Source: Promethearchaeota archaeon (lineage in GTDB: Archaea; Asgardarchaeota; Lokiarchaeia; Sigynarchaeales; MK-D1). From it: a stretch of 6,667 nucleotides of DNA. Below, piece by piece: positions 1 through 6,274 of the stretch. The first letter of the stretch is position 1; each line of letters begins with the position of its first letter. Position numbers and translations under genes: made by a program. A model generated the notes under the pieces. It was not told where the DNA came from. It was given only the letters and a program-made list of their open reading frames with translations, and searched no databases. Location of the stretch: the NCBI GenBank assembly GCA_016839385.1, contig JAEOUK010000524.1, forward strand, positions 1-6,667, read 5' to 3'.

Positions 1-969
1 AACACAGATCAAATGGGATTTTATCGAGTCCTCTATAAAGACAATAATTTGATGGATTTAGGAAGTTTGATTTTAGAAAAGAAGTTATCTCATCTCGATG
101 TTTATGGTATCCAAAATGATATGTTCTATTTCGTGTTGAAAGGCGAGTTCTCTGTAGATGATTATTTAGAGTATTTGAGAAAATATTATGTAAAAGAAGA
201 AAGTTATCTTCCCTTGGTGGATATTTCAGGAAATTTAGCTCGGTTATACTATTATATCGACTCGAAAAGATCCTTAATAGCAGATCTGGGCAAAACTATT
301 TTTGAACCGTATTTGACAAAAATTGGGTTAGAACCAACAGAAGATGATAGCTTACAAACTTCCACAATTCGAAGTGTAATCTTGGTCCATCTCAATACGT
401 ATGGTTCCAATTTAGTGAAGAATTTTATTAAAAAGAAATATGAAGAACTCAAATCAGGTTCTCGAATTCATGCGGATATTCTCAGCTCAACGTATAGAGC
501 GATTGCTACAAACTTTAAAGATTCAAAGGATCTATTCCTCACAAAAATAAAGGACAAAAATACTGGTCGTCAAGAAATGGGATATTTATTAATGGCAGTT
601 GGGTGTTTTCAAGACGATCAAATTCTACGAGAAGTACTCGATTGGTCATTAGATCAAAAAGAAGAAAAGGATAATGTCCCATTAAATTTACGCTATGTTG
701 CGTTGATATTCGCTGGAATTAACCCTGCATGTAAATCATGGTTGTGGGATTGGTACAAGGACAATATTGAGAAATTGAAGAATAGGTTAACATCGAATGA
801 TTTAGGTAGAACTCTCGCTAGAATGGTACCACGTATGGGAATTGGAAAAGAGGAAGATGTGGGTGTAATTTTAGATAAATTACGAGAAGAATTACCGGAA
901 CGTGAAGATGATATTAATATGTCTTTAGAATTTTTGAAAATCTATTCCATGGCTGTATTCCATAATTAA
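1..969 (+). CDS. M1 family aminopeptidase, C-terminal part (5' end outside window)
   Basis: This is the tail of a zinc aminopeptidase of the M1 family (tricorn-interacting factor F2/F3, ERAP1/PepN relatives), cytosolic enzymes that trim amino acids from peptide N termini. The reading frame is open to the first base, and the residues before the first ATG (position 13) read NTDQ, followed by MGFYRVLY. Together they match the N-x(4)-G-(Y/F)-Y-R-V-x-Y signature that opens the ERAP1-like C-terminal domain. The rest is about 300 mainly helical residues, consistent with the alpha-solenoid domain, including an NPACKSWLWDWYKDNIEKL stretch of the N-x-x-x-(R/K)-x-W-x-W-x-x-x-N type typical near the end of these proteins. 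The catalytic HEXXH domain would lie upstream, about 500 residues away, and is not visible. The ATG at 13 has no ribosome binding site and is internal, not a start. The family call rests on motif recognition; the exact peptidase subtype is not determinable here. Confidence 0.85.
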   Translation, partial: NTDQMGFYRVLYKDNNLMDLGSLILEKKLSHLDVYGIQNDMFYFVLKGEFSVDDYLEYLRKYYVKEESYLPLVDISGNLARLYYYIDSKRSLIADLGKTIFEPYLTKIGLEPTEDDSLQTSTIRSVILVHLNTYGSNLVKNFIKKKYEELKSGSRIHADILSSTYRAIATNFKDSKDLFLTKIKDKNTGRQEMGYLLMAVGCFQDDQILREVLDWSLDQKEEKDNVPLNLRYVALIFAGINPACKSWLWDWYKDNIEKLKNRLTSNDLGRTLARMVPRMGIGKEEDVGVILDKLREELPEREDDINMSLEFLKIYSMAVFHN

Positions 970-1508
970 TCTAGCCATTTTTCCATTAATAATTCATCTA
1001 TATATTTTTTATTCATTAGAAACTGCTTTTGGCGAACCCCTATTTTCCGAAATCCCAATTTTTCATATAAATGAATTGCTCTTTCATTTGATATAAGTGT
1101 TCCAAGCACGATTTTGCGTTTCCCATTTTTATAAGCTTCTTTCATCGAAAACTCCATTAAATGGCGTCCCAGACCAAGATCACGGAATGTTTTGCGTACT
1201 ATGATGCCTAACATTCCAACATGTTCAGACGCTTCCCATTCATCATTATGGATTGTACATTGAGCCACTACTGTATTATCTATGTCATTTTGTAATTCAG
1301 CTACAATACATAGATTTCCAAATCCAATTAATTCGTTGTACCAACTGATCTTTTCAAATTTATCCACTACCTTAGTAAAGGAAGGCTGATATGTTCCCTC
1401 ATCAATTACCTCATTGTAATTGTTCCAAATCTCATCTAAATCTTGTTTTTGGATATGTCTGAGGAGGATTTTTTGATTATTTTTTAGTGTGATTATAAGT
1501 TCTGACAT
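966..1508 (-). CDS. GNAT family N-acetyltransferase
   Basis: This encodes a 180-residue GNAT-fold acetyltransferase expected to move an acetyl group from acetyl-CoA to an amine; the substrate is unknown. An N-terminal beta strand and helix (residues 1-37, with LLRHIQKQDLDEIWNNYN) precede the conserved core. Motif A runs from about 97 to 126 and holds the acetyl-CoA pyrophosphate loop R109-D-L-G112-L-G114, matching (Q/R)xxGx(G/A). Motif B is NERAIHLYEKLGF (141-153), with Y148 in the usual place of the general-acid tyrosine. Length is normal for a single-domain GNAT. The overall pattern resembles RimI- or phosphinothricin-acetyltransferase-like members, but no finer call is justified. The ATG at 1508 has no Shine-Dalgarno sequence, and the AT-rich stretch 22-33 nt upstream could be a weak TATA box. 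Its stop overlaps the stop of the convergent aminopeptidase gene by 4 bp. It is divergent from the winged-helix gene to the right. Confidence 0.94.
   Translation of the reverse strand: MSELIITLKNNQKILLRHIQKQDLDEIWNNYNEVIDEGTYQPSFTKVVDKFEKISWYNELIGFGNLCIVAELQNDIDNTVVAQCTIHNDEWEASEHVGMLGIIVRKTFRDLGLGRHLMEFSMKEAYKNGKRKIVLGTLISNERAIHLYEKLGFRKIGVRQKQFLMNKKYIDELLMEKWLD
976..1012 (+). terminator. Oligo-T tracts downstream of the aminopeptidase gene
   Basis: Two T-runs (978-982 and 1005-1010) follow the aminopeptidase stop codon without a hairpin. Archaeal RNA polymerase can terminate at oligo-T stretches, so these are candidate termination sites. They lie inside the 3' coding part of the antisense GNAT gene, so they could also simply reflect Lys codons of that gene. 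Confidence 0.3.
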
Positions 1509-1574
1509 GTGAAATCAATCGGATTTGTGCAAAAGTTTTTTGGAGTTAAGAGCAAAAATTTCTTTTAGTTGTGC

Positions 1575-1583
1575 AATATATCC
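1575..1583 (+). promoter_or_regulatory. TATA-like box for the winged-helix gene
   Basis: The sequence aatatatcc has its centre about 30 nt before the ATG at 1610. An archaeal transcription start about 26-27 nt downstream of the box centre would fall near 1605, giving a leader of only a few bases. A second AT-rich block (about 1587-1598) lies at the right distance for a leaderless start at the ATG at 1619. Which of the two is used cannot be told from sequence. Confidence 0.35.
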
Positions 1584-1609
1584 ATTCAAATAAAATTAAC
1601 GCACGGATT

Positions 1610-1975
1610 ATGAGAAAAATGAGTCAAAAAGATAATGAAAAGAAAGATCCAAGCCAACATATTAGTTTAGAGGAAGCATTACAATCCAAACTCTCCCAAG
1701 AGAAACGATTATTAGGGCAAGATTTAGATTCAGATGAAAGAACCATTATTGATACATTTCAGACAAAAAAGCGACTAATTTTGGATAGAATTTATATCAT
1801 TTTCAATCAAACCCGCAAAAATCTAGACTTGGAACTTAAAACAAAAACCCAGTTACGTGAGAAACTCACAACATTAGAAGAGAAGGGATACATTACTATC
1901 GAGAGTTTTACTTATGAGGGAGAGGAACGAGAAGCATTTATTCTCACCGAACAAGGAGAAGAACTAGTTAAATAG
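1610..1975 (+). CDS. Small protein with C-terminal winged-helix-like domain (putative DNA-binding regulator)
   Basis: The product is 121 residues from the ATG at 1610 (118 from the ATG at 1619). An earlier in-frame GTG at 1571 would add 13 residues, but it sits immediately before a TATA-like box, so I do not choose it. The N-terminal third is polar and charged with no clear fold. From about residue 45 (counting from 1610) the pattern suits a winged helix: helices in SDERTIIDTFQTKKRLILDRI, a likely recognition helix KTQLREKLTTLEEKGY, then a beta wing TIESFTYEGEEREAFILTEQ ending in GEELV. The L-x-x-L-E-E-K-G-Y-I ... LTEQGEEL layout is typical of PadR/MarR/ArsR-like archaeal regulators. The gene is divergent from the GNAT gene, with about 100 bp between starts, and is followed by a T-rich terminator. 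DNA binding is inferred from pattern only, and it could instead be a winged-helix protein with another role. Confidence 0.6.
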   Translation: MRKMSQKDNEKKDPSQHISLEEALQSKLSQEKRLLGQDLDSDERTIIDTFQTKKRLILDRIYIIFNQTRKNLDLELKTKTQLREKLTTLEEKGYITIESFTYEGEEREAFILTEQGEELVK

Positions 1976-1997
1976 AACTTAACAGTTATGTCGGTTA

Positions 1998-2019
1998 AAT
2001 TTATTTTTCCATTTTTTTG
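1998..2019 (+). terminator. T-rich terminator after the winged-helix gene
   Basis: A pyrimidine-rich run containing five and seven consecutive T residues lies about 25 nt after the stop at 1975 and before the next promoter. There is no hairpin, as expected for intrinsic termination in Archaea. It would separate the winged-helix transcript from the membrane-protein gene. Confidence 0.45.
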
Positions 2020-2042
2020 TCTACTAGGCATTAAGGTCATTT

Positions 2043-2056
2043 TGAATATTATTAAA
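2043..2056 (+). promoter_or_regulatory. TATA-like box for the membrane-protein gene
   Basis: The AT-rich stretch tgaatattattaaa ends 11 nt before the first ATG (2068). Its centre is about 20-25 nt from the tandem ATGs at 2068 and 2071, which fits a leaderless or nearly leaderless mRNA. A GTGA tetramer at 2061-2064 could alternatively pair weakly with the 16S rRNA 3' end and would favour the ATG at 2071. Confidence 0.3.
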
Positions 2057-2067
2057 CTAAGTGAGTT

Positions 2068-3888
2068 ATGATGTCTGAATCAGATGAAAATCAACGAAAT
2101 ATTCATGAAGCTGAACATAAAGGTTTACCCTCTCATTCAGCGTTGTGCATATCATTCTATCTGGTCTTCTCCATTTCATGCTATTTTCTTTTCATCGGTG
2201 CGTTATGGGCTATTTTGGATGTAATACAACCTACTGGTAAATGGGAATGGTTCAAAGGGTTATGGGAAGACAAGAAGATGTTAGTTATCCTTTTAGCAGG
2301 AGGATTTGGAATTCTAGGAGTAGTAGGAGTGTTAATGTTATGGTTTTTGTATCCAAAAGGAACGAGATTGATTCATAGGATGCTCTATCCTCCCATAACT
2401 AAAGAAAAATTTGAGAAAGGTAATCTCCTTGCGCGATTTATTACGGCTGGATTACTAGTTTCCATATTTGTGATCGTTATTGGGTCAGTATTAACTTTGG
2501 TTGAGCTAGTTATAGTCGAAAGTGGGAGTTTTCTTGTATTCTTGGAGGATACCCCTAATGGATTATTGATTATGTTATTCTCATCCATTTTAGTTGTATT
2601 CACAGTTTTGGTCATTGTTTTCACTTGGGTGTGGATAAATGGGTATCAAAAAACTTTGAAATGGATAGCAGAAAGTAATGCGAGAATAGATAGAACAGAA
2701 ATTGATAACGCCGAATGGACAACAGGTGTAGTGTTATATATTATTGTATTTGTCAGCATATTAGGAGCCGCATTTGGGGGTGCATGGTATGGAATGGAAG
2801 CCTTTGCTGGATCCATCACTTGGACAAATTTCGGAACTACAACACTGGTTGTTGGAGGATTGGGTAGTTTAGTATTCCTTGCTCTTATTGGAGGTTTAGT
2901 AGTTTTTAGTAGTGGAAGTTATTTCATTAGCAGGTTATTGTTCATTCGAAAACAACATATTTCCGAGAAAATTGAATCTTCAGATGACAAAAAACTGGCT
3001 CGTACAATCACTATTACTATCCTGATTGCGATAGCATTACTGATTGTCGGTGCAGTTAGTCTTCTTGTTGATTACTTAATGGGTTTAGCTTCTGGTACTA
3101 CAGGTACATTCCTCGATTTCTTAGTTGGACTGCCATCATATGGTGTGTGGGTTAGTTTATTCAGTGCTATGCTGTTTGGAGGTATTTGGGTTCTAATATT
3201 TATTATATATGTGTGGAGCCATGGATATTTCGCGTTCTTCAATTCTGTTGGTAAACGAATTCTTAAAGATAATGAAAAAATAGAACAAGACAGATACAGC
3301 AAAGCTCAAGTTGTTTTCGGAGTCATTGTGTACATTTTGATGTGGTTAAGTGTATTTGGGATCGTCTATGGTGCACTTTGGTGGGGTTTGGTAGAATGGA
3401 TAGAAGCACCTGCTTGGTCAACATTCCCGGATTGGGTAACAACTCGTGTTTCAATGAAATTTTTTATTTTCGAATCAATGGGAAGCGTCTTCTTCCTATT
3501 GCTTACAGGAGGATTGTTAGTATCGCGTCGACTTGCCTTCTTCATTAGTAAGATGTTGTTTGTGGAAAAGAAAAATATCCCTGAAAAAGCTGACAAACAA
3601 GACAAAGCATGGGCAACGATAATTACCATTGCATTATTAACGGCTTTTGCATTGGTGATTGTAGGTTCATTTGGCTTGCTTATAGATTACCTAGTTGATT
3701 TAGCATTAGTTGCAGCAGGTGTATCCTTTATTGAGCTCCTAGCGGGGCTTCCTCTGGGAGTTTTAACAATGCTAGCAAGTGGAATGATGTTGGTTTCGTT
3801 GTGGATCTTAATCTCCGTCATTTATATATGGACTCATGGCTTTTTCTTCTTCTACACAAGATTTCTACGGAGAATCTTAAAACAATAA
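2068..3888 (+). CDS. Polytopic membrane protein made of three tandem four-helix repeats, function unknown
   Basis: I do not recognise this 606-residue protein. After a charged N terminus of about 25 residues, it shows twelve hydrophobic segments, roughly at 26-52, 71-95, 122-148, 165-190, 218-246, 258-281, 311-337, 358-385, 413-444, 465-486, 515-542 and 563-590. These fall into three units of four helices (about 22-213, 214-408, 409-606) whose sequences align with each other. Loops between helices 2 and 3 of each unit and between units are rich in Lys/Arg, while loops between helices 1 and 2 are Trp-rich with few basic residues. By the positive-inside rule both termini are cytoplasmic. Shared positions include a W-x3-(D/E) motif in the first helix (W47/D51, W240/E244, W439/E443), an acidic residue closing the third helix (E146, D335, D540), and W-x-(N/H)-G-(Y/F) closing the fourth (189-193, 383-387, 588-592). 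No signal peptide, ATPase or enzymatic motif is visible. Starts at 2068 or 2071 are both possible. It is transcribed alone, convergent with hef. Confidence 0.93.
   Translation: MMSESDENQRNIHEAEHKGLPSHSALCISFYLVFSISCYFLFIGALWAILDVIQPTGKWEWFKGLWEDKKMLVILLAGGFGILGVVGVLMLWFLYPKGTRLIHRMLYPPITKEKFEKGNLLARFITAGLLVSIFVIVIGSVLTLVELVIVESGSFLVFLEDTPNGLLIMLFSSILVVFTVLVIVFTWVWINGYQKTLKWIAESNARIDRTEIDNAEWTTGVVLYIIVFVSILGAAFGGAWYGMEAFAGSITWTNFGTTTLVVGGLGSLVFLALIGGLVVFSSGSYFISRLLFIRKQHISEKIESSDDKKLARTITITILIAIALLIVGAVSLLVDYLMGLASGTTGTFLDFLVGLPSYGVWVSLFSAMLFGGIWVLIFIIYVWSHGYFAFFNSVGKRILKDNEKIEQDRYSKAQVVFGVIVYILMWLSVFGIVYGALWWGLVEWIEAPAWSTFPDWVTTRVSMKFFIFESMGSVFFLLLTGGLLVSRRLAFFISKMLFVEKKNIPEKADKQDKAWATIITIALLTAFALVIVGSFGLLIDYLVDLALVAAGVSFIELLAGLPLGVLTMLASGMMLVSLWILISVIYIWTHGFFFFYTRFLRRILKQ
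2131..2706 (+). repeat. Coding repeat unit 1 of the membrane protein (residues about 22-213)
   Basis: This is the first copy of the four-helix unit and the most diverged. Its third helix ends VIGSVLTLVELV (137-148), matching IVGAVSLLVDYL and IVGSFGLLIDYL in units 2 and 3. Its fourth helix ends VWINGY, with Asn where the others have His. The loop between its first and second helices (WEWFKGLWEDKK, 59-70) is more charged than in the other copies. The boundaries are approximate. Confidence 0.7.
2707..3291 (+). repeat. Coding repeat unit 2 of the membrane protein (residues about 214-408)
   Basis: This second copy is closest to unit 3. Shared stretches include SYFISRLLFIRKQHISEK (284-301), against AFFISKMLFVEKKNIPEK (490-507) in unit 3, then IVGAVSLLVDYL, FLDFLVGLP (348-356) against FIELLAGLP (554-562), and VWSHGY (382-387). 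The unit ends in the cytoplasmic helix-like stretch KRILKDNEK, echoed by RRILKQ at the protein C terminus. Confidence 0.8.
3292..3885 (+). repeat. Coding repeat unit 3 of the membrane protein (residues about 409-606)
   Basis: The third copy ends exactly at the protein C terminus, after IWTHGF and the basic RRILKQ tail. It has a longer loop between its first and second helices (about 445-464, with WSTFPDW) than unit 2, which accounts for most of the spacing difference between equivalent W-x-H-G motifs (194 residues from unit 1 to 2, 205 from unit 2 to 3). Confidence 0.8.
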
Positions 3889-3893
3889 ATACT

Positions 3894-6269
3894 CTATTTT
3901 TCTTTATTATAGTCAAATTCTGCTATTTCTCGAATTTTTTTTGCTGTTTTTTTACCTATACCAGTTACTTTTTTCAAATCTTCTTCATCTGCGTTAAAGA
4001 TGTTTTCTAATGTTGAAAACGCAGTTAATAACTCTTGAGCACGATATAAATTAATGCCAGGAATACCCGATATAATCTGTTCTTGAGCTTCCGCTTCGGT
4101 GGAGGTCTTTTTAGTGAAAATTTTTTTAGCAGAATCCTCATTTTGATGCACTTTTTTCATTAGAGCTTCTAAAATATCTGCTGTATCCTCCGCTGAATTC
4201 GTATATAGAACTGTTATTCGCATATTAATCACTATACTAGCTAAAGCACCTAAAATTGCAGATTTTGAAAATCCCATTTGATTTATGGGATTTCCTTCCA
4301 GGATGAGAATAGGAGTGATGAAATTTTGAGATAGGTTATAGAGTTCATTGAATAATCTTCCATCTTTTAAAGAATCTACAAAATCCACATCCGTTTTCCG
4401 TTCGACACCTACTTTTTCAGAGAGAATATAATCTCCAACAGGTAAAGTTTTCAATACTACCTCTAATTTTTTTAATGCTAGTTGTCGAACAACTGAACTT
4501 TGGGTTTCTCTAGTATCCACAATTATAACTGGTCTATCAGATTGAAGCCTAGTTTCGTCTTTAGGAGCATTTTCAGTTTTTTTCTGAGGTTCAGAATTGA
4601 TTTCTTCATCAGGTTCTGGGAGAAAATCTAAAATGCTACTAGTTTTGGATTTTTTTTCTTTGGTACTTAGAGTTTTGGCAGAATTTATGGGAATTTCGTG
4701 ATTATAATTAGTAAGTACTTGTTTCATTTGTTTTTCACGTCTTTTCTCAGCCCAGTAATACCCTTCTTCACGAGTTCCCTTTGCCATTAATACATACACA
4801 GTTCCTTTACTTTGGCGTCCTGTTCTCCCTCGTCGTTGAATAGTTCGAATTTCACTTGGGATTACATCGTAGAATACTACTAGGTCGCATTCTGCAATAT
4901 CTAAACCTTCTTCAGCTACACTTGTTGCTACCAATGTGTTAATATTTCCGCTCCGGAATTCATCTAAAATAGCAATTTGTTCCTTTTGGGTCATCCCCTT
5001 TTCTATTTTTTTTCCTTTTTTACGAGCTTGTTGTCCAATGAACTTTTGAGCAGAGATCGCTACCGATTTATTTATAAATTCCACGATTGTGTCTACAGTA
5101 TCTCGGAAGTTAGCAAATATTAAGACACGAGAATCAGGATTTTTTGTAAATTGTTCTTGAAGTAAATCTCGTATCTTAATCAGTTTTGGATGTATAAAAT
5201 TCGATTCCACAAGAGATCTTACTAAATGCATAGCAGTACGAAATTGAGTGGATTGCATTAGTTCTTGAAGAGATTTGGATGCTTTACCTGATTTTAATTC
5301 ATTCAAACTTTTTTCATAATACTTATACAGTGGTTCAATACCCTGGGCTTCCAACAATTCAAGCATGTGAGACACTCTAATAGCATTAGAAACGGTTTTC
5401 TTTGATGAGAATGCTATTGTCAATTCTTCACTAGATGTAGTCGAATCTCGTATTTTAAAATCAATTTTTCTTGAACATGCAAGTAAATCTTTCCGTGTTA
5501 CTTGATTCAGTGCATAATGGTCGAGAAAATTATTATTATACAGCTCCTTTTGATAGGTTTTCAAAACTGTCTCTAAAATTTTTTTAGGTTGAAGATACTC
5601 ATCAGGTAATTTCAATTGAATCCAATTTGTTTCAACATCTTGTACATACGATTTAACATCTGAACTTGTATCGGAGCGTATTTCGACATTAGTAATAAAT
5701 AAATTGTTGCAAACTTCCTGTATTTTTTCTTCATTTCCCCCTGGAGAAGCACTCATTCCCAAAATCTGTCCTTGTGGATTCTCTTGCATGTATTTTTGAG
5801 CAATGAATGTATATGCATAATCACCAACCGCTCGATGTGCTTCATCAAAAATGATGAGAGAAACATCCTTTAGATTTATTTTTTTACTAATTACGTCATT
5901 CTGGAGAATTTGAGGTGTTAAAAATGCAATTGAGGCATCTAAAAATATTTTTTCTCTTTTTTCAGGAGCTAATGATGTAAGCATGGGTAATTGCCACTCT
6001 TCAAGATTTGATAACTCTTGAAAGGATCTCTGGTGTTGGGCAACCAAAGGTTTGGTCGGGGCTAAAAAAAGAACTTTTTTATCTGGATCTTGAGAATAAA
6101 CATATAAACTAAGTAATAGAGCGATGATAGTTTTTCCCATTCCTGTTGGAAGAACCACCAGTGAATTTTTCCCAATACAGGACGCAAATATATTAACTTG
6201 GTATTCCCGTTTTTTGACTAGATTGGGTTTGAGATATGGATAACTTAAAAATTCAGAATCATCAGTCAT
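3894..6269 (-). CDS. hef: Hef-type ATP-dependent helicase/structure-specific endonuclease (FANCM/XPF family)
   Basis: Hef processes stalled replication forks and branched DNA. The superfamily 2 helicase part remodels forks and the XPF-type nuclease part cuts them. The 791-residue length matches known Hef proteins (about 760). The helicase (about 1-520) shows REYQ (21-24), Walker A LPTGMGKT (40-47, K46), DEAH (142-145), SAS (173-175), motif V TSVAEEGLDIAE (449-460) and motif VI QRRGRTGR (478-485). An inserted helical domain lies between about 224 and 360, as in Hef and FANCM. A charged linker follows (about 521-578), with a PCNA-binding-like KTSSILDFLPE. The nuclease domain starts at VIIVDTRE (581-588) and has the GDXnERKX3D signature complete: G612, D613, E623, R624, K625, D629. 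Tandem helix-hairpin-helix motifs close the protein (SGIPGINLYRAQELL near 734-748, VTGIGKKTAKKI near 768-779). All catalytic residues are present, so both activities are expected. The ATG at 6269 is the first start codon after an in-frame stop near 6336. It has no Shine-Dalgarno sequence; a weak atattaga lies 26-33 nt upstream. Confidence 0.97.
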   Translation of the reverse strand: MTDDSEFLSYPYLKPNLVKKREYQVNIFASCIGKNSLVVLPTGMGKTIIALLLSLYVYSQDPDKKVLFLAPTKPLVAQHQRSFQELSNLEEWQLPMLTSLAPEKREKIFLDASIAFLTPQILQNDVISKKINLKDVSLIIFDEAHRAVGDYAYTFIAQKYMQENPQGQILGMSASPGGNEEKIQEVCNNLFITNVEIRSDTSSDVKSYVQDVETNWIQLKLPDEYLQPKKILETVLKTYQKELYNNNFLDHYALNQVTRKDLLACSRKIDFKIRDSTTSSEELTIAFSSKKTVSNAIRVSHMLELLEAQGIEPLYKYYEKSLNELKSGKASKSLQELMQSTQFRTAMHLVRSLVESNFIHPKLIKIRDLLQEQFTKNPDSRVLIFANFRDTVDTIVEFINKSVAISAQKFIGQQARKKGKKIEKGMTQKEQIAILDEFRSGNINTLVATSVAEEGLDIAECDLVVFYDVIPSEIRTIQRRGRTGRQSKGTVYVLMAKGTREEGYYWAEKRREKQMKQVLTNYNHEIPINSAKTLSTKEKKSKTSSILDFLPEPDEEINSEPQKKTENAPKDETRLQSDRPVIIVDTRETQSSVVRQLALKKLEVVLKTLPVGDYILSEKVGVERKTDVDFVDSLKDGRLFNELYNLSQNFITPILILEGNPINQMGFSKSAILGALASIVINMRITVLYTNSAEDTADILEALMKKVHQNEDSAKKIFTKKTSTEAEAQEQIISGIPGINLYRAQELLTAFSTLENIFNADEEDLKKVTGIGKKTAKKIREIAEFDYNKEK
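3897..3909 (+). terminator. T-rich termination site for the membrane-protein gene
   Basis: A T-rich run (tttttctttatta) starts 9 nt after the membrane-protein stop and overlaps the last codons of the convergent hef gene. It is a candidate hairpin-free archaeal terminator, although the base composition is also explained by Lys/Glu/Asn codons on the other strand. Confidence 0.3.
4611..4646 (-). other. PIP-box-like peptide in the Hef linker
   Basis: Residues 542-553 of Hef (KTSSILDFLPEP) lie in the charged, probably disordered linker between helicase and nuclease. They resemble the archaeal PCNA-interacting consensus Q-x-x-(L/I)-x-x-F-(F/L), with I546, F549 and L550 in place but Thr instead of Gln at the first position. 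Hef from Thermococcales is known to contact PCNA, so a sliding-clamp contact here is plausible but inferred. Confidence 0.4.
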
Positions 6270-6274
6270 GGCTT

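Noticed and set aside
252..452. Antisense open frame of 66 codons inside the aminopeptidase gene
   Set aside because: It lies opposite a frame with clear family signal, has no promoter or ribosome binding site of its own, and reads as low-quality protein.
1571..1609. GTG at 1571 as the start of the winged-helix gene
   Set aside because: The codon directly precedes a TATA-like box and the added 13 residues fit no domain. The ATGs at 1610 and 1619 are better placed.
2067..2085. C/D-box sRNA-like motifs (atgatg followed by ctga)
   Set aside because: The boxes are only a few bases apart, leaving no guide region, and they lie inside the start of the membrane-protein gene.
2385..3629. Several short open frames on both strands inside the membrane-protein gene (2385-2624, 3072-3302, 3342-3548, 3366-3629)
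   Set aside because: They are shadows of a long, internally repetitive coding frame. Their compositions are untypical of proteins and none has start signals.
3801..4010. Plus-strand frame of 69 codons spanning the junction of the membrane gene and hef
   Set aside because: It runs out of frame through the end of one real gene and antisense to the conserved HhH region of hef; its Phe-rich product comes from T-rich DNA.
966..6269. Possible defence island combining helicase-nuclease, winged-helix protein, acetyltransferase and membrane protein
   Set aside because: The helicase-nuclease is a complete, canonical Hef, a replication and repair enzyme. The genes are on different strands with separate promoters, and no toxin, restriction, CRISPR or mobile-element signature is present.
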